Shown here piece by piece: positions 33,740 to 43,277 of a stretch of DNA of 64,000 nucleotides. The notes under the pieces were generated by a model that worked only from the letters and a program-made list of their open reading frames with translations, ran no database searches and was not told the DNA's origin. The DNA lies in contig JAPVLO010000404.1 in the NCBI GenBank assembly GCA_027257055.1, positions 806,001-870,000 on the forward strand. Direction: 5' to 3'. The DNA is from Cephalopachus bancanus (taxonomy: Eukaryota; Chordata; Mammalia; Primates; Tarsiidae). The first letter of the stretch is position 1. Each line of letters begins with the position of its first letter. A program made the position numbers and the translations under genes.

Positions 33740-33862
33740 GTGTGGGGACACTAGCAACTTGCACCCCAAGAAGGTCCTTGCCAGCACCTCCTGCAAGGCA
33801 GCCTCCCGCCCTGGCCCATGGCTCTGGGGCCTCAATAAAGTTTCCCTTTTGTTGAAAAAAAA
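33740..33862 (+). pseudogene. Processed retrocopy of an unidentified mRNA 3' end
   Basis: A GC-rich 123-bp insert in AT-rich surroundings. It contains AATAAA (33834-33839), 15 bases of downstream sequence, and an A-tail of 9. TSD ATA(C/T)CAACTTAGTT(T/C)CAA lies at 33722-33739 and 33863-33880. These are hallmarks of L1-driven retroposition of a polyadenylated RNA truncated to its last ~110 bases. I could not identify the parent transcript. Open frames across it carry no recognisable protein. Confidence 0.85.
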
Positions 33863-34412
33863 ATATCAACTTAGTTCCAATAGTATGCAGAAACTTTACT
33901 GCTATGTAGCTCTGTCTTCCCCCCAGGTTGTCACTGTCACACATTCAGCTTTATACATTGTGTGCCCATCTGATAGAGTTGATAGGTTAGACTAGACTAG
34001 GAAAATGTTAAGGCTATAGGAAAGTTCACAGCCCACTGATGTCTGCAGCAGCAGGTGCAAAACCATTCATGCAAGATGGCTTAGCTATAGGATACTTCAC
34101 ATCTACCTTGCTGTTACATACACCTGCAGCGCAGTAGTCCATCTATCCAGGATGCTTGTGGGAGCAGACCACTAAGGCAGGAACTAGCTTAAAGACCCCG
34201 TGGAGCATATGCACCAATAACCAAGATTAACCTGAGATAATCATAACCCACTTTTGCTTTCATTATAAAACAATTAACATAAAATTACCCAAGGGGAGCC
34301 TCCCACTCCCATCATACACTTGACACCATGACTGTACTGGTATGACCCTATAAGGCCTAAAACTTCCCTGCCCAATGTGAGGGAGGAGTAACAGTAACCT
34401 AGGTCTAAGACC

Positions 34413-34646
34413 TTAATTTAATTTAATTTAATTTAATTTTACTTTATCTTATTTATTTTAGTTGTGGGATACACGTTAGGACTGTGTACATACGTGGTTT
34501 AGGTACAGGTGAAGTTTCAGACCTCCCATTGGACCTCATTTTGTCTGGATTAGGATCAGGCACCCTTACTGATATTATGTACTCCCCCTCCCCAGAAGTG
34601 TTCCACTATTGCCAATCCCTTTTATGTAATATTATGATAGGTGTTC
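34413..34646 (-). mobile_element. LINE-1 3'-UTR stub with (TTTAA)n tail
   Basis: An (ATTTA)n tail at 34413-34440, then L1 3' UTR (TTTAGGTACAGGTGAAGTTT, TGCCAATCCCTTTTATG). The flanks TAAGACC and TGAGACC are a short candidate TSD, and the LTR sequence resumes after it. Confidence 0.8.
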
Positions 34647-34728
34647 ATGAGACCACCCATTTCTAGGAAAAGACACCCCAGGCATAACCCTCTGTGCCCC
34701 TAAAAGTCATGACTCAACAATAGTTGTG

Positions 34729-34804
34729 CACAGGGCAACCCCCTTGGGTCCCCTCCCACTGTGGGAGTTTTTCTGTCCTCTCAAGAAATCCTGCTTTAAA
34801 AAAA
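34729..34804 (+). mobile_element. Short ~70-bp retroposon, copy 1
   Basis: Begins CAGGGCAACC (34731), contains GGTCCCCTCCCACTGTGGGA and a mutated polyadenylation signal (AAGAAA), and ends CTGCTTT plus A-run. Flanked by AATAGTTGTG at 34719-34728 and 34805-34814. Copy 2 at 35040 has the same two ends. Confidence 0.7.
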
Positions 34805-35039
34805 AATAGTTGTGTGTAGAAGCAGCAGCTTTCTGTCGGCTGTTTCTGGCTGCTATCTCTTATTGAGAGTGTACTATTCTATGCTTAATAAAGCCACTTG
34901 CTTATCTTGCTAAAAAAAAAAAAGGTAAAAATTCTAGTATTAGATAGATGTCCTTCCTAGCTCTGGGACCCAGGTCAGCTTATTTAATTTCTCAAAGTTT
35001 TCATTTCCTTATCTGCAAAATGCAAATAAGAACATCATT

Positions 35040-35129
35040 CAGGGCAACCTCTTCAGGTCCCCTCCCACTGTGGAAGCTTTTCTGTCCTCTCAATAAATCT
35101 TGCTTTCTCAAAAAAAAAAAAAAAAAAAA
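35040..35129 (+). mobile_element. Short ~70-bp retroposon, copy 2
   Basis: CAGGGCAACC at its 5' end, GGTCCCCTCCCACTGTGGAA, CTCAATAAATCTTGCTTTCT, then an A-tail of about 20. TSD AACATCATT lies at 35031-35039 and 35130-35138, within MIR sequence. The longer pure A-tail suggests it is younger than copy 1. Confidence 0.85.
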
Positions 35130-35192
35130 AACATCATTTAACAGCATTATTGTCAGAATTGACATAAACATTTGGTATAATGCCTGGCACAC

Positions 35193-36300
35193 AGATAATT
35201 AGAATTGGTACTTTATTTTTATTTTTAACAAGTTACCAGGTATGAAAAGGAGTCTTAAGTTTGCCTGAAGGGTTGTTACTTAGCCACCGGTTGACACACA
35301 GCTTTCTATCATCTGACTAGGCATTGTGAAGGCTGCTCCCTCTGCCTCTTAAATTGTGCCCGTCAGCCTGGCTGAATTGTGTGACAGTCCAACAATAAGT
35401 ATCAATGAAAACCTTATAACAATGCTTGCCAGGAAATATGACATCTGAGATCTTCTCTCTAGAAGTCCATTTACTATATTAATCAATTTTTCTTAAGCTG
35501 TGAAAATTAATTCACTCCTAAATACGATTCAATATGGAGATTTAAAAGTGAATATGATTCTTTTGTGAAAACATGATCATTGTACTAAGAATAAGATGCA
35601 AACATGTTTTCTTAAAGGAGTGGGTGAAGCTAAAAATTGTTATCTTAATGGCTGCAGTTTTGGTTTCATGCACAATTTTATGAGAAAAATCTACATAAAT
35701 CATGTATAAGGTGTTAGCTAATTTCTTCCTTTGTGCTTATCAAACTCATTGTTTTTCCTCAAAATTATACAAGTATGTACCAGGTATAGCTATATTTCAG
35801 AAAATGCAAATTTAAAACACTTATTCCTACCTTCCCACCAAATTATTTAGGACTTTGCCTGAAATCATTCTTGGAAAAATGGTCACATTTATGAGTAATG
35901 AAATTACACATACAGTTTATTGAGTAATTATTAATAATTAATGACAAATAGTGACTCATAGTCAAGAGCCAGATTCTGGCCTCAAATAATGTATAGTCCT
36001 TAAAGATGTGAGTGAGTACTTCTTGGTAAGTTCAATGTTTCAGCTGTCACTGGGTTCACTCTGAGAATAGGAAATAAACAGAACAGTGGTAGTTTAACAT
36101 TACCTAACTTAGTACTTAGATCAAAGCGTTACAGCAGCTTTGTGATCCTCAGTGCTCAATGAATAGATTGCCAAAGTAAATCTCAGTTTGTTTAATGTCT
36201 AGTAGCGAGTAGGAAAAAGCAGCTGTTAAGCCATCACAGTTTTCAAAAGAGGACAGAATGACAATGTAAATGGATGTGGAGTTTTCTGTATCTTCGATCA
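35193..36300. other. Unique AT-rich sequence, nothing recognised
   Basis: No repeat is confidently visible and there is no exon-like ORF. Confidence 0.55.
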
Positions 36301-36304
36301 GTCA

Positions 36305-36400
36305 ACATGCTTCATTGAATACTTACTGTATGCAAAGTACTGTGTGCAAAGTATTGTATACTAATCATTGTGGTAGAATATAAAAAAGAAGAAGAAAGGC
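36305..36400 (-). mobile_element. L2 3' end, antisense
   Basis: TTGAATACTTACTGTATGCA, then AAGTACTGTGTGCAAAGTAT, i.e. the antisense L2 terminus with a small internal duplication of GCAAAGTA(C/T)TGT. Confidence 0.65.
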
Positions 36401-36434
36401 ATTTGGGTAGCACGTCTCAAGTAAAGAAAAAATT

Positions 36435-36590
36435 TACACATATATCATCTCATGCGATCCTCACCATTTCCCTGTGTGGATGGAATAGAGATGCTATGAT
36501 TTTTCTCACTTTATACATAAGACAACTGAAGACTTGGTATTAAACGATTTGCTCAGGGATCTGCAGAACTGGCACCAGATCCACATCGCC
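36435..36590 (-). mobile_element. MIR SINE, antisense
   Basis: ATCATCTCATGCGATCCTCA, CTCACTTTATACATAAGACA and ACTGAAGACTTGG follow the antisense MIR order (regional 'tttaatcctcacaac' and 'tttacagatgaggaaactgagg'). Confidence 0.75.
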
Positions 36591-36597
36591 ATATACA

Positions 36598-37440
36598 AAC
36601 ATTCATTCATTCAAAAATATTTACTGAGGGACCACTCTGTGCCAAGTGCTGGTGCCATGCCAAAACAAAAAGCCTCTGCTGTTCCACAGCTCATATTCCA
36701 TGCAGGGAAGTGAAAATGTAACAATTCCAAGTAGGGAAACCTGGGCTGTGGAGGTATGGTGCAGATGTATGTAGAATGCACCAACAAGCCGGGCTCGGTG
36801 GCTCAGCCTGTAATCCCACGCTTTTGGGAGGCTGAGGTGAGTGGACTGCCTGAGCTTGAGGGTTCAAGACCCGCCTGGGCAACTTGGCGAGACCTCATCT
36901 CTATGATAAATCAAAAATCAGCTGGGCGTGGTAGCGTATGCCTGTAATTCTGGCTACTCGGAAGGCTGAGGCGGAAGGATCGCCGGAGCCCAGCGGGTCG
37001 AGGCTGCGGTGGCCGGGAGCGGCCCCTGCACTCCAGTCTGGGTGACAGAGTGAGACTCCAACTCAAAAAAAAAAAAAAAAAAAAAAAAAAGAATGCACCA
37101 ACAACTCAGAAGAGAAGTCGTTTTCACTCTGGTAAGGAAGACAGGGATTTCTGCCAGATTTTGAAGTTGCCTGTGTAAAGAGTTCTTCAAACGGAAGTAG
37201 GGGGAGGTGAGGAGCTCAAGCAGCAAAATAGAACCCAGGAAGCATAAGATAAGTAGGGGTGGCAATGGAAGATGACTGGAAAGGCAAGTTGGGGATGATG
37301 TCCCAAAGAGCCAGACACAATGTTTGCATTTTATGAGGGAGGGATTTCTGCGAGTTTTTAAACTTTGGAATGGTAGCACACAAAAATAATGAGGATTAAG
37401 ATGATAGGTTGGGATGTGTAGATTATAATGTGAGATTAGA
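36598..37440 (-). mobile_element. L2, antisense, interrupted by a young Alu
   Basis: The 5' side has ACATTCATTCATTCAAAAAT, ATTTACTGAGGGACCACTCT and GTGCCAAGTGCTGGTGCC, the antisense L2 end. After the Alu the G/A-rich body continues (GATGTCCCAAAGAGCCAGAC, TTTGCATTTTATGAGGGAGG). Confidence 0.7.
36788..37090 (+). mobile_element. Alu SINE, young, full length
   Basis: Starts GCCGGGCTCGGTGGCTCAGC and ends GAGACTCCAACTC plus an A-tail of about 26. A perfect 14-bp TSD (GAATGCACCAACAA) lies at 36774-36787 and 37091-37104. It interrupts an L2. Confidence 0.97.
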
Positions 37441-37453
37441 GGAAAGAACCAAC

Positions 37454-37903
37454 TTTTTTTCTTTTTTTGAGTTGGAGTCTCACTCTGTCGCCCAGACTGG
37501 AGTGCAGCGGCCGCTCCCGGCCACCGCAGCCTCGACCCGCTGGGCTCCGGCGATCCTTCCGCCTCCACCTTCCGAGTAGCTAGAACTACAGGCGCTGCTA
37601 CCATGCCCGACTAATTTTCTTTTTTTTGAGTTGAAATCTCACTCTGTCACTCAGACGGCAGGGCAGTGGCCGCTCCCAGCCACCGCAGCCTCGACTTGCT
37701 GAGTTCCGGCGATCCTTCCGCCTCAGCCTTCCAAGTAGCCGGAACTACAGGCGCGCGCTATCACACCCGGCTAATTTTTTTGATTTATTGTAGAGATGAG
37801 GTCTCGCCTGCCCAGGCGGGTCTCGAACCCGCAGGCTCAGGCAATCCACTCACCTCAGCCTCCCAAAGGCGCGGGATTACAGGCTGAGCCACCGAGCCCG
37901 GCT
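37454..37903 (-). mobile_element. Three-monomer Alu, antisense
   Basis: Read on the minus strand: a normal left arm, an A-rich linker, a right arm, then an (A)8GAAAATTAGTC junction and a second right arm, then the tail. The second right arm spans about 37462-37617 and the normal dimer 37618-37903. A single TSD, AAGAACCAA(C/T) plus T-run, flanks the whole (37444-37453 and 37904-37913), and no TSD is apparent at the internal junction. A 216-codon frame through it is Alu sequence. Confidence 0.88.
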
Positions 37904-37913
37904 AAGAACCAAT

Positions 37914-38435
37914 TTTTTTAATGACCAGTTTGAATCTTTAGCTTCTAAAATTAGCATCGTTTTATTATGCAATTATCATAGTGATCATCATAGACTTTCC
38001 TCAACTATTCCTCTGAAAGATGTAAAAATATTTAAAAATTTAAGTACTTATTTAAAACTTGCTTTATTACTTATTTGGATAATTTATTAATAATTTAACA
38101 TAGCGAACTCATTTCACTGAGTTTATGGAATAAGCATTTCTCCTCTTTGGTTAACAAGATATTCTTTCATCAGATTATTGTCAAAGGCCTGTATTTCATA
38201 GACACATGGAATTCTACCCATATGTGCTAGGCCTAGACATGCTATTTCAAACATAGGGCTAGAGATTTTTAAAACAATTCTGATTTTTGTTCTTCTCTAG
38301 AGCCTGTTTAAGGACAGTTCTTCGATATTATCTCAGTTTCATCCCATTACTTCATTTATTTTCATGGACAGTCAAAATAGTTCAAACATTTATATAAGCT
38401 GGGGCATAGGATTAATTTTTTTAGGATTTGAATAA
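37914..38435. other. Unique AT-rich sequence, nothing recognised
   Basis: No recognised repeat, RNA gene or exon-like ORF. Confidence 0.55.
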
Positions 38436-38443
38436 CACTGTAG

Positions 38444-38765
38444 ATAAGCTATTCCCAACCCTTTTAGCATCAAGGACCTGTTTTGTGGAAGACAATTTTT
38501 TCATAGGGGTTTGGGGGACAGGGCGTATTGGTGGGGGAGAGGGATCATCAGACATTAGATTCTCACAAGGAGCACTCAACCTAGATGCCTCGCACACACA
38601 ATCCACAGTTCACAATAGGGTTCGTGCTCCTGTGAAAATCTAATGTCAGTGCTCATCTGTCAGAAGCCAGAGCTTCCACTCATCGGCCATTCATCTCCTG
38701 TGCAGTCTGTTTCCCAACAGATTACAGACTGATACTGGTCTGCACCCCAGGGTTGGGGACCCCTG
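38444..38765 (+). mobile_element. MER1B-like hAT (Charlie-group) non-autonomous DNA transposon
   Basis: 322 bp, close to the usual length of about 337 bp. Terminal sequences resemble the family's CAGNGGTCCCCAACC ends: left TTCCCAACCCTTTTAGCATC, right GGTTGGGGACCCCTG. Interior landmarks are TTTTGTGGAAGACAATTTTT, ATCATCAGACATTAGATTCT and CACAATAGGGTTCGTGCTCC. An 8-bp TSD, CA(C/G)TGTAG (38436-38443 and 38766-38773), has the length expected for hAT. It has no coding capacity and depended on a transposase supplied elsewhere. Confidence 0.93.
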
Positions 38766-38773
38766 CAGTGTAG

Positions 38774-39657
38774 ATGAAAATAAGAGTCTTATTATGAATC
38801 CTAAATATCCTGTGATGTGAGTTGGGATTTGAATTAAGTAGGAGATAGAAACCTAGTTAGGTAAGCACTGAGAGAGAGAGTAAGCATAAGGAAAAGCATG
38901 AAAGTTTTAAAAGGGGCTGTGCATTGGGCACAATGACCAGTATTGCACAGCTGTCGCACAAGGGTTATGAAAGAAAGTGGAAAGAGAATTGCTCCTTGCA
39001 CTTTTGTTCTAGGTCACCTGCACTCTTGGAGTATCTATTCCCCATCAAATGTAAAGGCTGTTTGCCCCCTAGGTTTCTTAAATTTGGTTGTCGTATCCAT
39101 CTTTCTCTTCCCAATGTTTGTACAGACCAGCCTAGGGTTAATTTTGTACTTAATTGTATGTATCTTTCTTGCGTTATATAAGGATCATGGAATTACAGAG
39201 GGAAAAACAAAAACAAAAACACTTGGCTGGCATTTCCCAAAGCATTAGTATTTGCTGCTTCCCAAAATGTTTGTATAGTCATGGCTACTACAAGACAAAC
39301 AAAGGTGAGACCAGTGTGTCTGGTACTTTACTCTTTCTACCTTTATTTGCTAGATTTGAAATCTGGCCAGGGCAACAATCTGGGCAATCACTGAAGCTAT
39401 GTTGCTCCAGCTTCCTTTAATACCTGGTCGGAAGCTGTCTCCAGGGACACCGGCTAGTGTGAACGCCTCTGCTGCTCCTTGACTAGCAAGGACTCGGAAT
39501 TTAGACAAAGGCGAGTCATGCCAGGCCTGAGCAAGTGGTCATCGATGCAATGTAAATCTTTAAAAATGGCAAAATATTTCCTCGCTTATTCTGGTTAATC
39601 TGCTTGTTCCTGCAGATCCAGTCTCTGTTTTTTTGTGCTCTAGGAGCCTGACCTCTT
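38774..39657. other. Mostly unique sequence, nothing recognised
   Basis: Contains a short A/C-rich run near 39207-39220 but no assignable element. Overlapping open frames of 85-101 codons at 38924-39420 lack domains and a plausible gene context. Confidence 0.5.
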
Positions 39658-40014
39658 TTGTTAGAGTCAGAATGTGTGCCCCCTCTACTTCATATACTGA
39701 AATCTAAATCTCTAAGGTGGTTGTATTAGGAGGTAAGAATATGATTAGTTCATTAAGATGGAGCCCTCATGAATGGGATTAGTGGCTTCATAAAAATGAC
39801 CACAGAGGGGACCCTTTGCTCCTTTTACTGTGTGAGGGCACAGTGAGAAAGTGTCATTTATGTATTAGGAAGTGAGCCCTCACCAGACACCAAATTTGCT
39901 GGTGCCTTGATCTTGGACTACCCAGCCTACAGAATTGTGGGAAATAAATTTCGGTTGTTGATAAGCAACCCAGTCTATGGTATTTTATTGCACAAACCTG
40001 AAAAGACTAAGAGA
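39658..40014 (+). mobile_element. MLT1-type MaLR solo LTR
   Basis: LTR landmarks in order: TGTTAGAGTCAGAATGTGTG, GTATTAGGAGGTAAGAATAT, GAGCCCTCATGAATGGGATT, CCCTCACCAGACACCAAATT, GGACTACCCAGCCTAC and a 3' end at CTGAAAAGACTAAGAGA. No internal retroviral sequence is present, so it is a solo LTR of the non-autonomous ERVL-MaLR group. Confidence 0.9.
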
Positions 40015-42074
40015 CTAGGGCAGTGCTCCCTTCCTCCATGGATTCCATTAGATTTTGGTCTTTGAGAGGCAATAGTAGAAAGTCATGAAGGTGAACAGAG
40101 TAGTTGAGGTATTCATTCCCACTCTTCTCCTTCCTCCAGGTCTCAGTTTATACAGAGTTGATGTTTCTTTGATTATTGTGAGGTAACGAGGTGACCCCTC
40201 ATTCCTGAGTCCAGCCCTTAGCAGGTTTCAGTAGCACTGGACCTATCCCTTGTCCTTTAGGCTTAGGAATGGCAACAACTCCCCACTTGTGTTAGCCCTT
40301 GGGTGCTTCACCATTCCTTGCCAGTTTCCTTAATCCCCCCATACCTCTGCAAAATGTGCCTTCATTCAGCTCTTAGGCACTTTCATCTAAGAGCTGAATG
40401 AAGGCGCATTTGAGTGTATTCCCTGTGCTACACCATGCAGACCTCATCTTCAGGGATGGTGAACAGTCCAACTGTCTCAGGAATTATCCTCAGTCATTTG
40501 CCCTCACCAAGAACCTGTCCACTTTCCAGATCAGCCTATACACAATGACTGATCAGTGTGAAAGTGTAAAAGGTCTATTCCCTTGAACTCAGCTTAAGGC
40601 AACTGTGAGGTTCTTCAGGACTACAGTTGGGACTGCACCAAGTTCACATCTCCCCCTGCCAGATGTGCTTCCTTTCCTCACTTCCAGATGCAGATCCTGA
40701 AAATATTCCTTAATAATTTTCTGGAATGCTGATCTCAGTCTTGGAGTCTGTCTCCCAGATAGAGCAATTTACAATACCATTTCTTAAAAAGCATGTGTGC
40801 TGTTTACTTATTGTAAAGATTAATTTTCTTGTCTTGCCTGTAATCACCAATAGGACCCACACTGGACATAGCTTTGCCTTTGTGCATTCCCAGTTCCTTT
40901 TCCTGGACTCCTTTATGGTCTCATACTCTTATGCCAATCTGTGTTCTTAAAAAATAATCTAAACATACTAAAAAGCAACATTAAACTACTAATTTATGCC
41001 AATGAAATCAGGAAACAACAACAAAAAAAATAGCCTCCAGTATTATTGAAGTTGTTGTGGCATGGATATATTAATGCAGTGCTGGTGGCATTATAAACCA
41101 AAATAACTCTTGAAAAATACAGCGTAACATTATATATCATTATGCTATTTGATCTAGTAAGTGCTTTCCTGATAATTTATTCTTAAACAGTTGAAAGGAA
41201 GAATGCATCTATATGCACAAATTATCATCTGTTTTGAAAGAAAAGACCACCATTCAATATCTGCAATAAAATACTGAGCTTATTACTTATATTTACTTTT
41301 ATTTTTAGCTATTACTTTTATACATAAGAGAAAGTCTCATTAGTTAAGCAAAGTCTCCCTGAGCAAAACATGAAGCTGATATTATGTAGGATTTTGGGAA
41401 GTGTGGAGTCCAGGGATTTGAGGGTCTTCTAAGGTGGGACTGTTTAGAGATTGGTTGACTGTTCCTTGTTGAAGCATGGTTACCAGGGTGCATTTGCTGC
41501 TGATTGACTGATTTTAGAAGTGCGATCACTGAAGTCAGCTGTTTCCAACTGGCTGATTTTCACAATCTAGAACTGTTATTGATTGGCTGGATTTCAAAAA
41601 TATGTTTATTGATGTGAGTTGTCATTGACCAATTATATAAGTTTAAGCTCAGCTGTTTATTTATTATCATAGCTACCAAATAGTCAGTCTTCTAGCAGCG
41701 TACAAACTTTACATTCTCGACAGCATATTCTTTAATAGAAACTTGGATATTATCTCAATGTCTATTAATATGCAAATGATTAAGTAAATTATGGTGAAGA
41801 CAATGGAAATCTATATAGTTCATAACCACTATTAATATTAAACATTTACATTGTGAAAGATTTATAATGTAAGAATAGTTTTTAAAAAGTGATTTTGAAT
41901 TGAATTTTCTTGCTGATGGCAACTATTTTAAAAAATATGTGTGTATGTAAAAGGATCAGTTCATAGAATGATGAATGGCATTTTTAATACTTTATATATC
42001 TTTACATTTATATGTATATATCTGTGTGTGTGACCACACATTCATATAATGTTTTTCAATAAAGATTTCAAAAA
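40015..42074. other. Unique sequence with a hairpin at 40352-40411
   Basis: Apart from the hairpin, no repeat or exon is supported. The ORFs at 40398-40586 and 40726-40950 have no domain features. Confidence 0.5.
40352..40411 (+). repeat. Near-perfect 24-bp inverted repeat (hairpin)
   Basis: The left arm, 40352-40375, begins AAATGTGCCTTCATTC and the right arm, 40388-40411, is its reverse complement except for one position. In plus-strand RNA that position would be a U·G wobble, so the stem is 24 bp unbroken with a 12-base loop (GGCACTTTCATC). The pairing stops abruptly at both outer ends. Confidence 0.95.
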
Positions 42075-42085
42075 GAAAACATCTA

Positions 42086-42400
42086 GCCTGGTGCATTGGC
42101 TCACGCCTGTAATCCCAGCACTTTGGGAGGTGGAGGCAAGAGGATTGTGTGAGTCAAGAGGCTTGAGACCAGCCTGGACAACTTGGTCAGACCTCGTCTC
42201 TATAATAAATAAAAAAATTAGCCAGGCATGGTGCCACATGTCTGTAGTTCCAGCTACTTAGAAGGCTGAAGTGGAAAGATCCCCTGAGCCCAGGTCAAGG
42301 CTGTAGTGGTTGTGAGTGTGCCACTGCACTTCAGTCTGGGGAACAGAGTGAGACTCTGACTCGAAAGAAAGGAAGGAAGGAAGGAAGGAAAGAAGGAAGG
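42086..42400 (+). mobile_element. Alu SINE, older, with (GGAA)n tail
   Basis: Full-length dimer from GCCTGGTGCATTGGCTCAC to GAGTGAGACTCTGACTC. Its tail has become a GGAA microsatellite. The flanks GAAAACATCTA (42075-42085) and GAACATCTA (from 42401) are a probable TSD. The 3' end reads TCTGACTC, unlike the young TCCAACTC type. Confidence 0.94.
42365..42400 (+). repeat. (GGAA)n microsatellite
   Basis: Alu-tail-derived GAAA/GGAA repeats, about eight units with imperfections. Confidence 0.95.
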
Positions 42401-42544
42401 GAACATCTAATAATTCAACAGATACATGTGCATTTGAATTTTGATAGGGGACATTGAAGACCAACATACCTTTAAAACAGAAATGAACTAATTTCAATTT
42501 AGGCCATAAAAGTGGAAAGGACACTGAAATTGGGACTGATGTCT

Positions 42545-42720
42545 TAATTTGAGTCTAGGCTGTGTCACAATATTACTTATCTGGTATGGGCAAACAATTT
42601 GCCTTTCTGAGCTCCATCTGCACACTTTTAAAATAGAACTAATATTATATACTTCACAGGTTAAGATAATTAGATGAGAATCCTATGTGAAAATGCTTTG
42701 TAAACTATAAAATATAATTC
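42545..42720 (+). mobile_element. MIR SINE
   Basis: TGTCACAATATTACTTATCT, GGGCAAACAATTTGCCTTTC, TGAGCTCCATCTGCACAC, and a 3' part with TTCACAGGTTAAGATAATTA, followed by AAATGCTTTGTAAACTAT. Confidence 0.8.
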
Positions 42721-42807
42721 AAATTATTTTGTATTTAAAAAGTTATTAATAAATGACATTTATACATACTTATGAAGCACATGTATATTCAGTTGAATAG
42801 ACTGTGT

Positions 42808-42882
42808 AACTCAACCTTCCAGGCTCAAGTGATCTTTCTGTCTCAGCCATCCAAGTAGCTAGAACTATAGGCATGCACCACC
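42808..42882 (-). mobile_element. Alu internal fragment, antisense
   Basis: About 75 bp resembling an old Alu right arm: AACCTTCCAGGCTCAAGTGA, CCAAGTAGCTAGAACTATAG, GCATGCACCACC. Both ends are truncated. Confidence 0.75.
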
Positions 42883-43277
42883 ATTATGCATAGACTGTTT
42901 AATCAATTCAGGGTATTTGGGATGTCCATCACCTCGAGTACTTATCAATTCTATGTGTGGGGAACATTTCAAGTTTTCTCTTCTAGCTATTTTCAAGTAC
43001 ACTGTTGTCAGGTATAGTCACCCTACTCCACTATGGAATATTAGAGCTGATTCCTTTTATCTAGCTGTATGTTTGTATCCATTGATCAAGCTCTTTTTAT
43101 CCTCCCAAACCCATATGCCCCTCCTAGGCCCTGGTATCTACTCTCTACCTCTATGAGATCAACATTTTTGGTTCCCATATGAGTGAGAATATCTTTCTAT
43201 GACTCATTTGTTTCTTTTAACATAACAACTTCTAGTTCCATCCATGTTGCTGCAAATGACATGGTTTTATTATTTTG

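Larger units (their letters stand above)
34006..34920 (+). mobile_element. ERV1-like LTR sequence ending in a poly-A tail (interrupted)
   Basis: The sequence has the feel of an ERV1 solo LTR: CTTAAAGACCCCGTGGAGCA, AACCTGAGATAATCATAACC, a TATA-like GACCCTATAAGGCC, then a 3' part with GCTTAATAAAGCCACTTGC. The final AATAAA (34885-34890) is followed about 20 bases later by 12 or more A residues (to 34920), so the 3' end looks like a polyadenylated RNA and not a plain U5. An L1 stub (34413-34646) and a 76-bp retroposon (34729-34804) interrupt it. No retroviral coding sequence is present. Confidence 0.6.
32600..35192 (+). mobile_element. MIR SINE, split by a 2.3-kb insertion
   Basis: The 5' part (about 32600-32629, CATGGTGATTAAAGG) and the 3' part (34936-35192: TCCTAGCTCTGGGACC, TTAATTTCTCAAAGTTTTCA, AATGCCTGGCACACAG) together make one MIR. 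The split coincides with the proposed TSD at 32615-32629 and 34921-34935. A small retroposon at 35040-35129 interrupts it again. Confidence 0.65.

Noticed and set aside
34006..34920. Endogenous retrovirus with coding genes
   Set aside because: Only LTR-like sequence is present. No gag, pol or env homology is seen on either side.
36954..37604. Longest open frame in the window (216 codons, minus strand)
   Set aside because: It runs through two Alu elements and connecting sequence. The protein is the typical antisense-Alu translation (FELESHSVTQTGVQ) with no domain.
40352..40411. Calling the hairpin a microRNA gene
   Set aside because: The stem is 24 bp where about 30 is usual. There is no conserved flanking stem extension and no expression evidence. 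It is kept as a repeat and a finding only.
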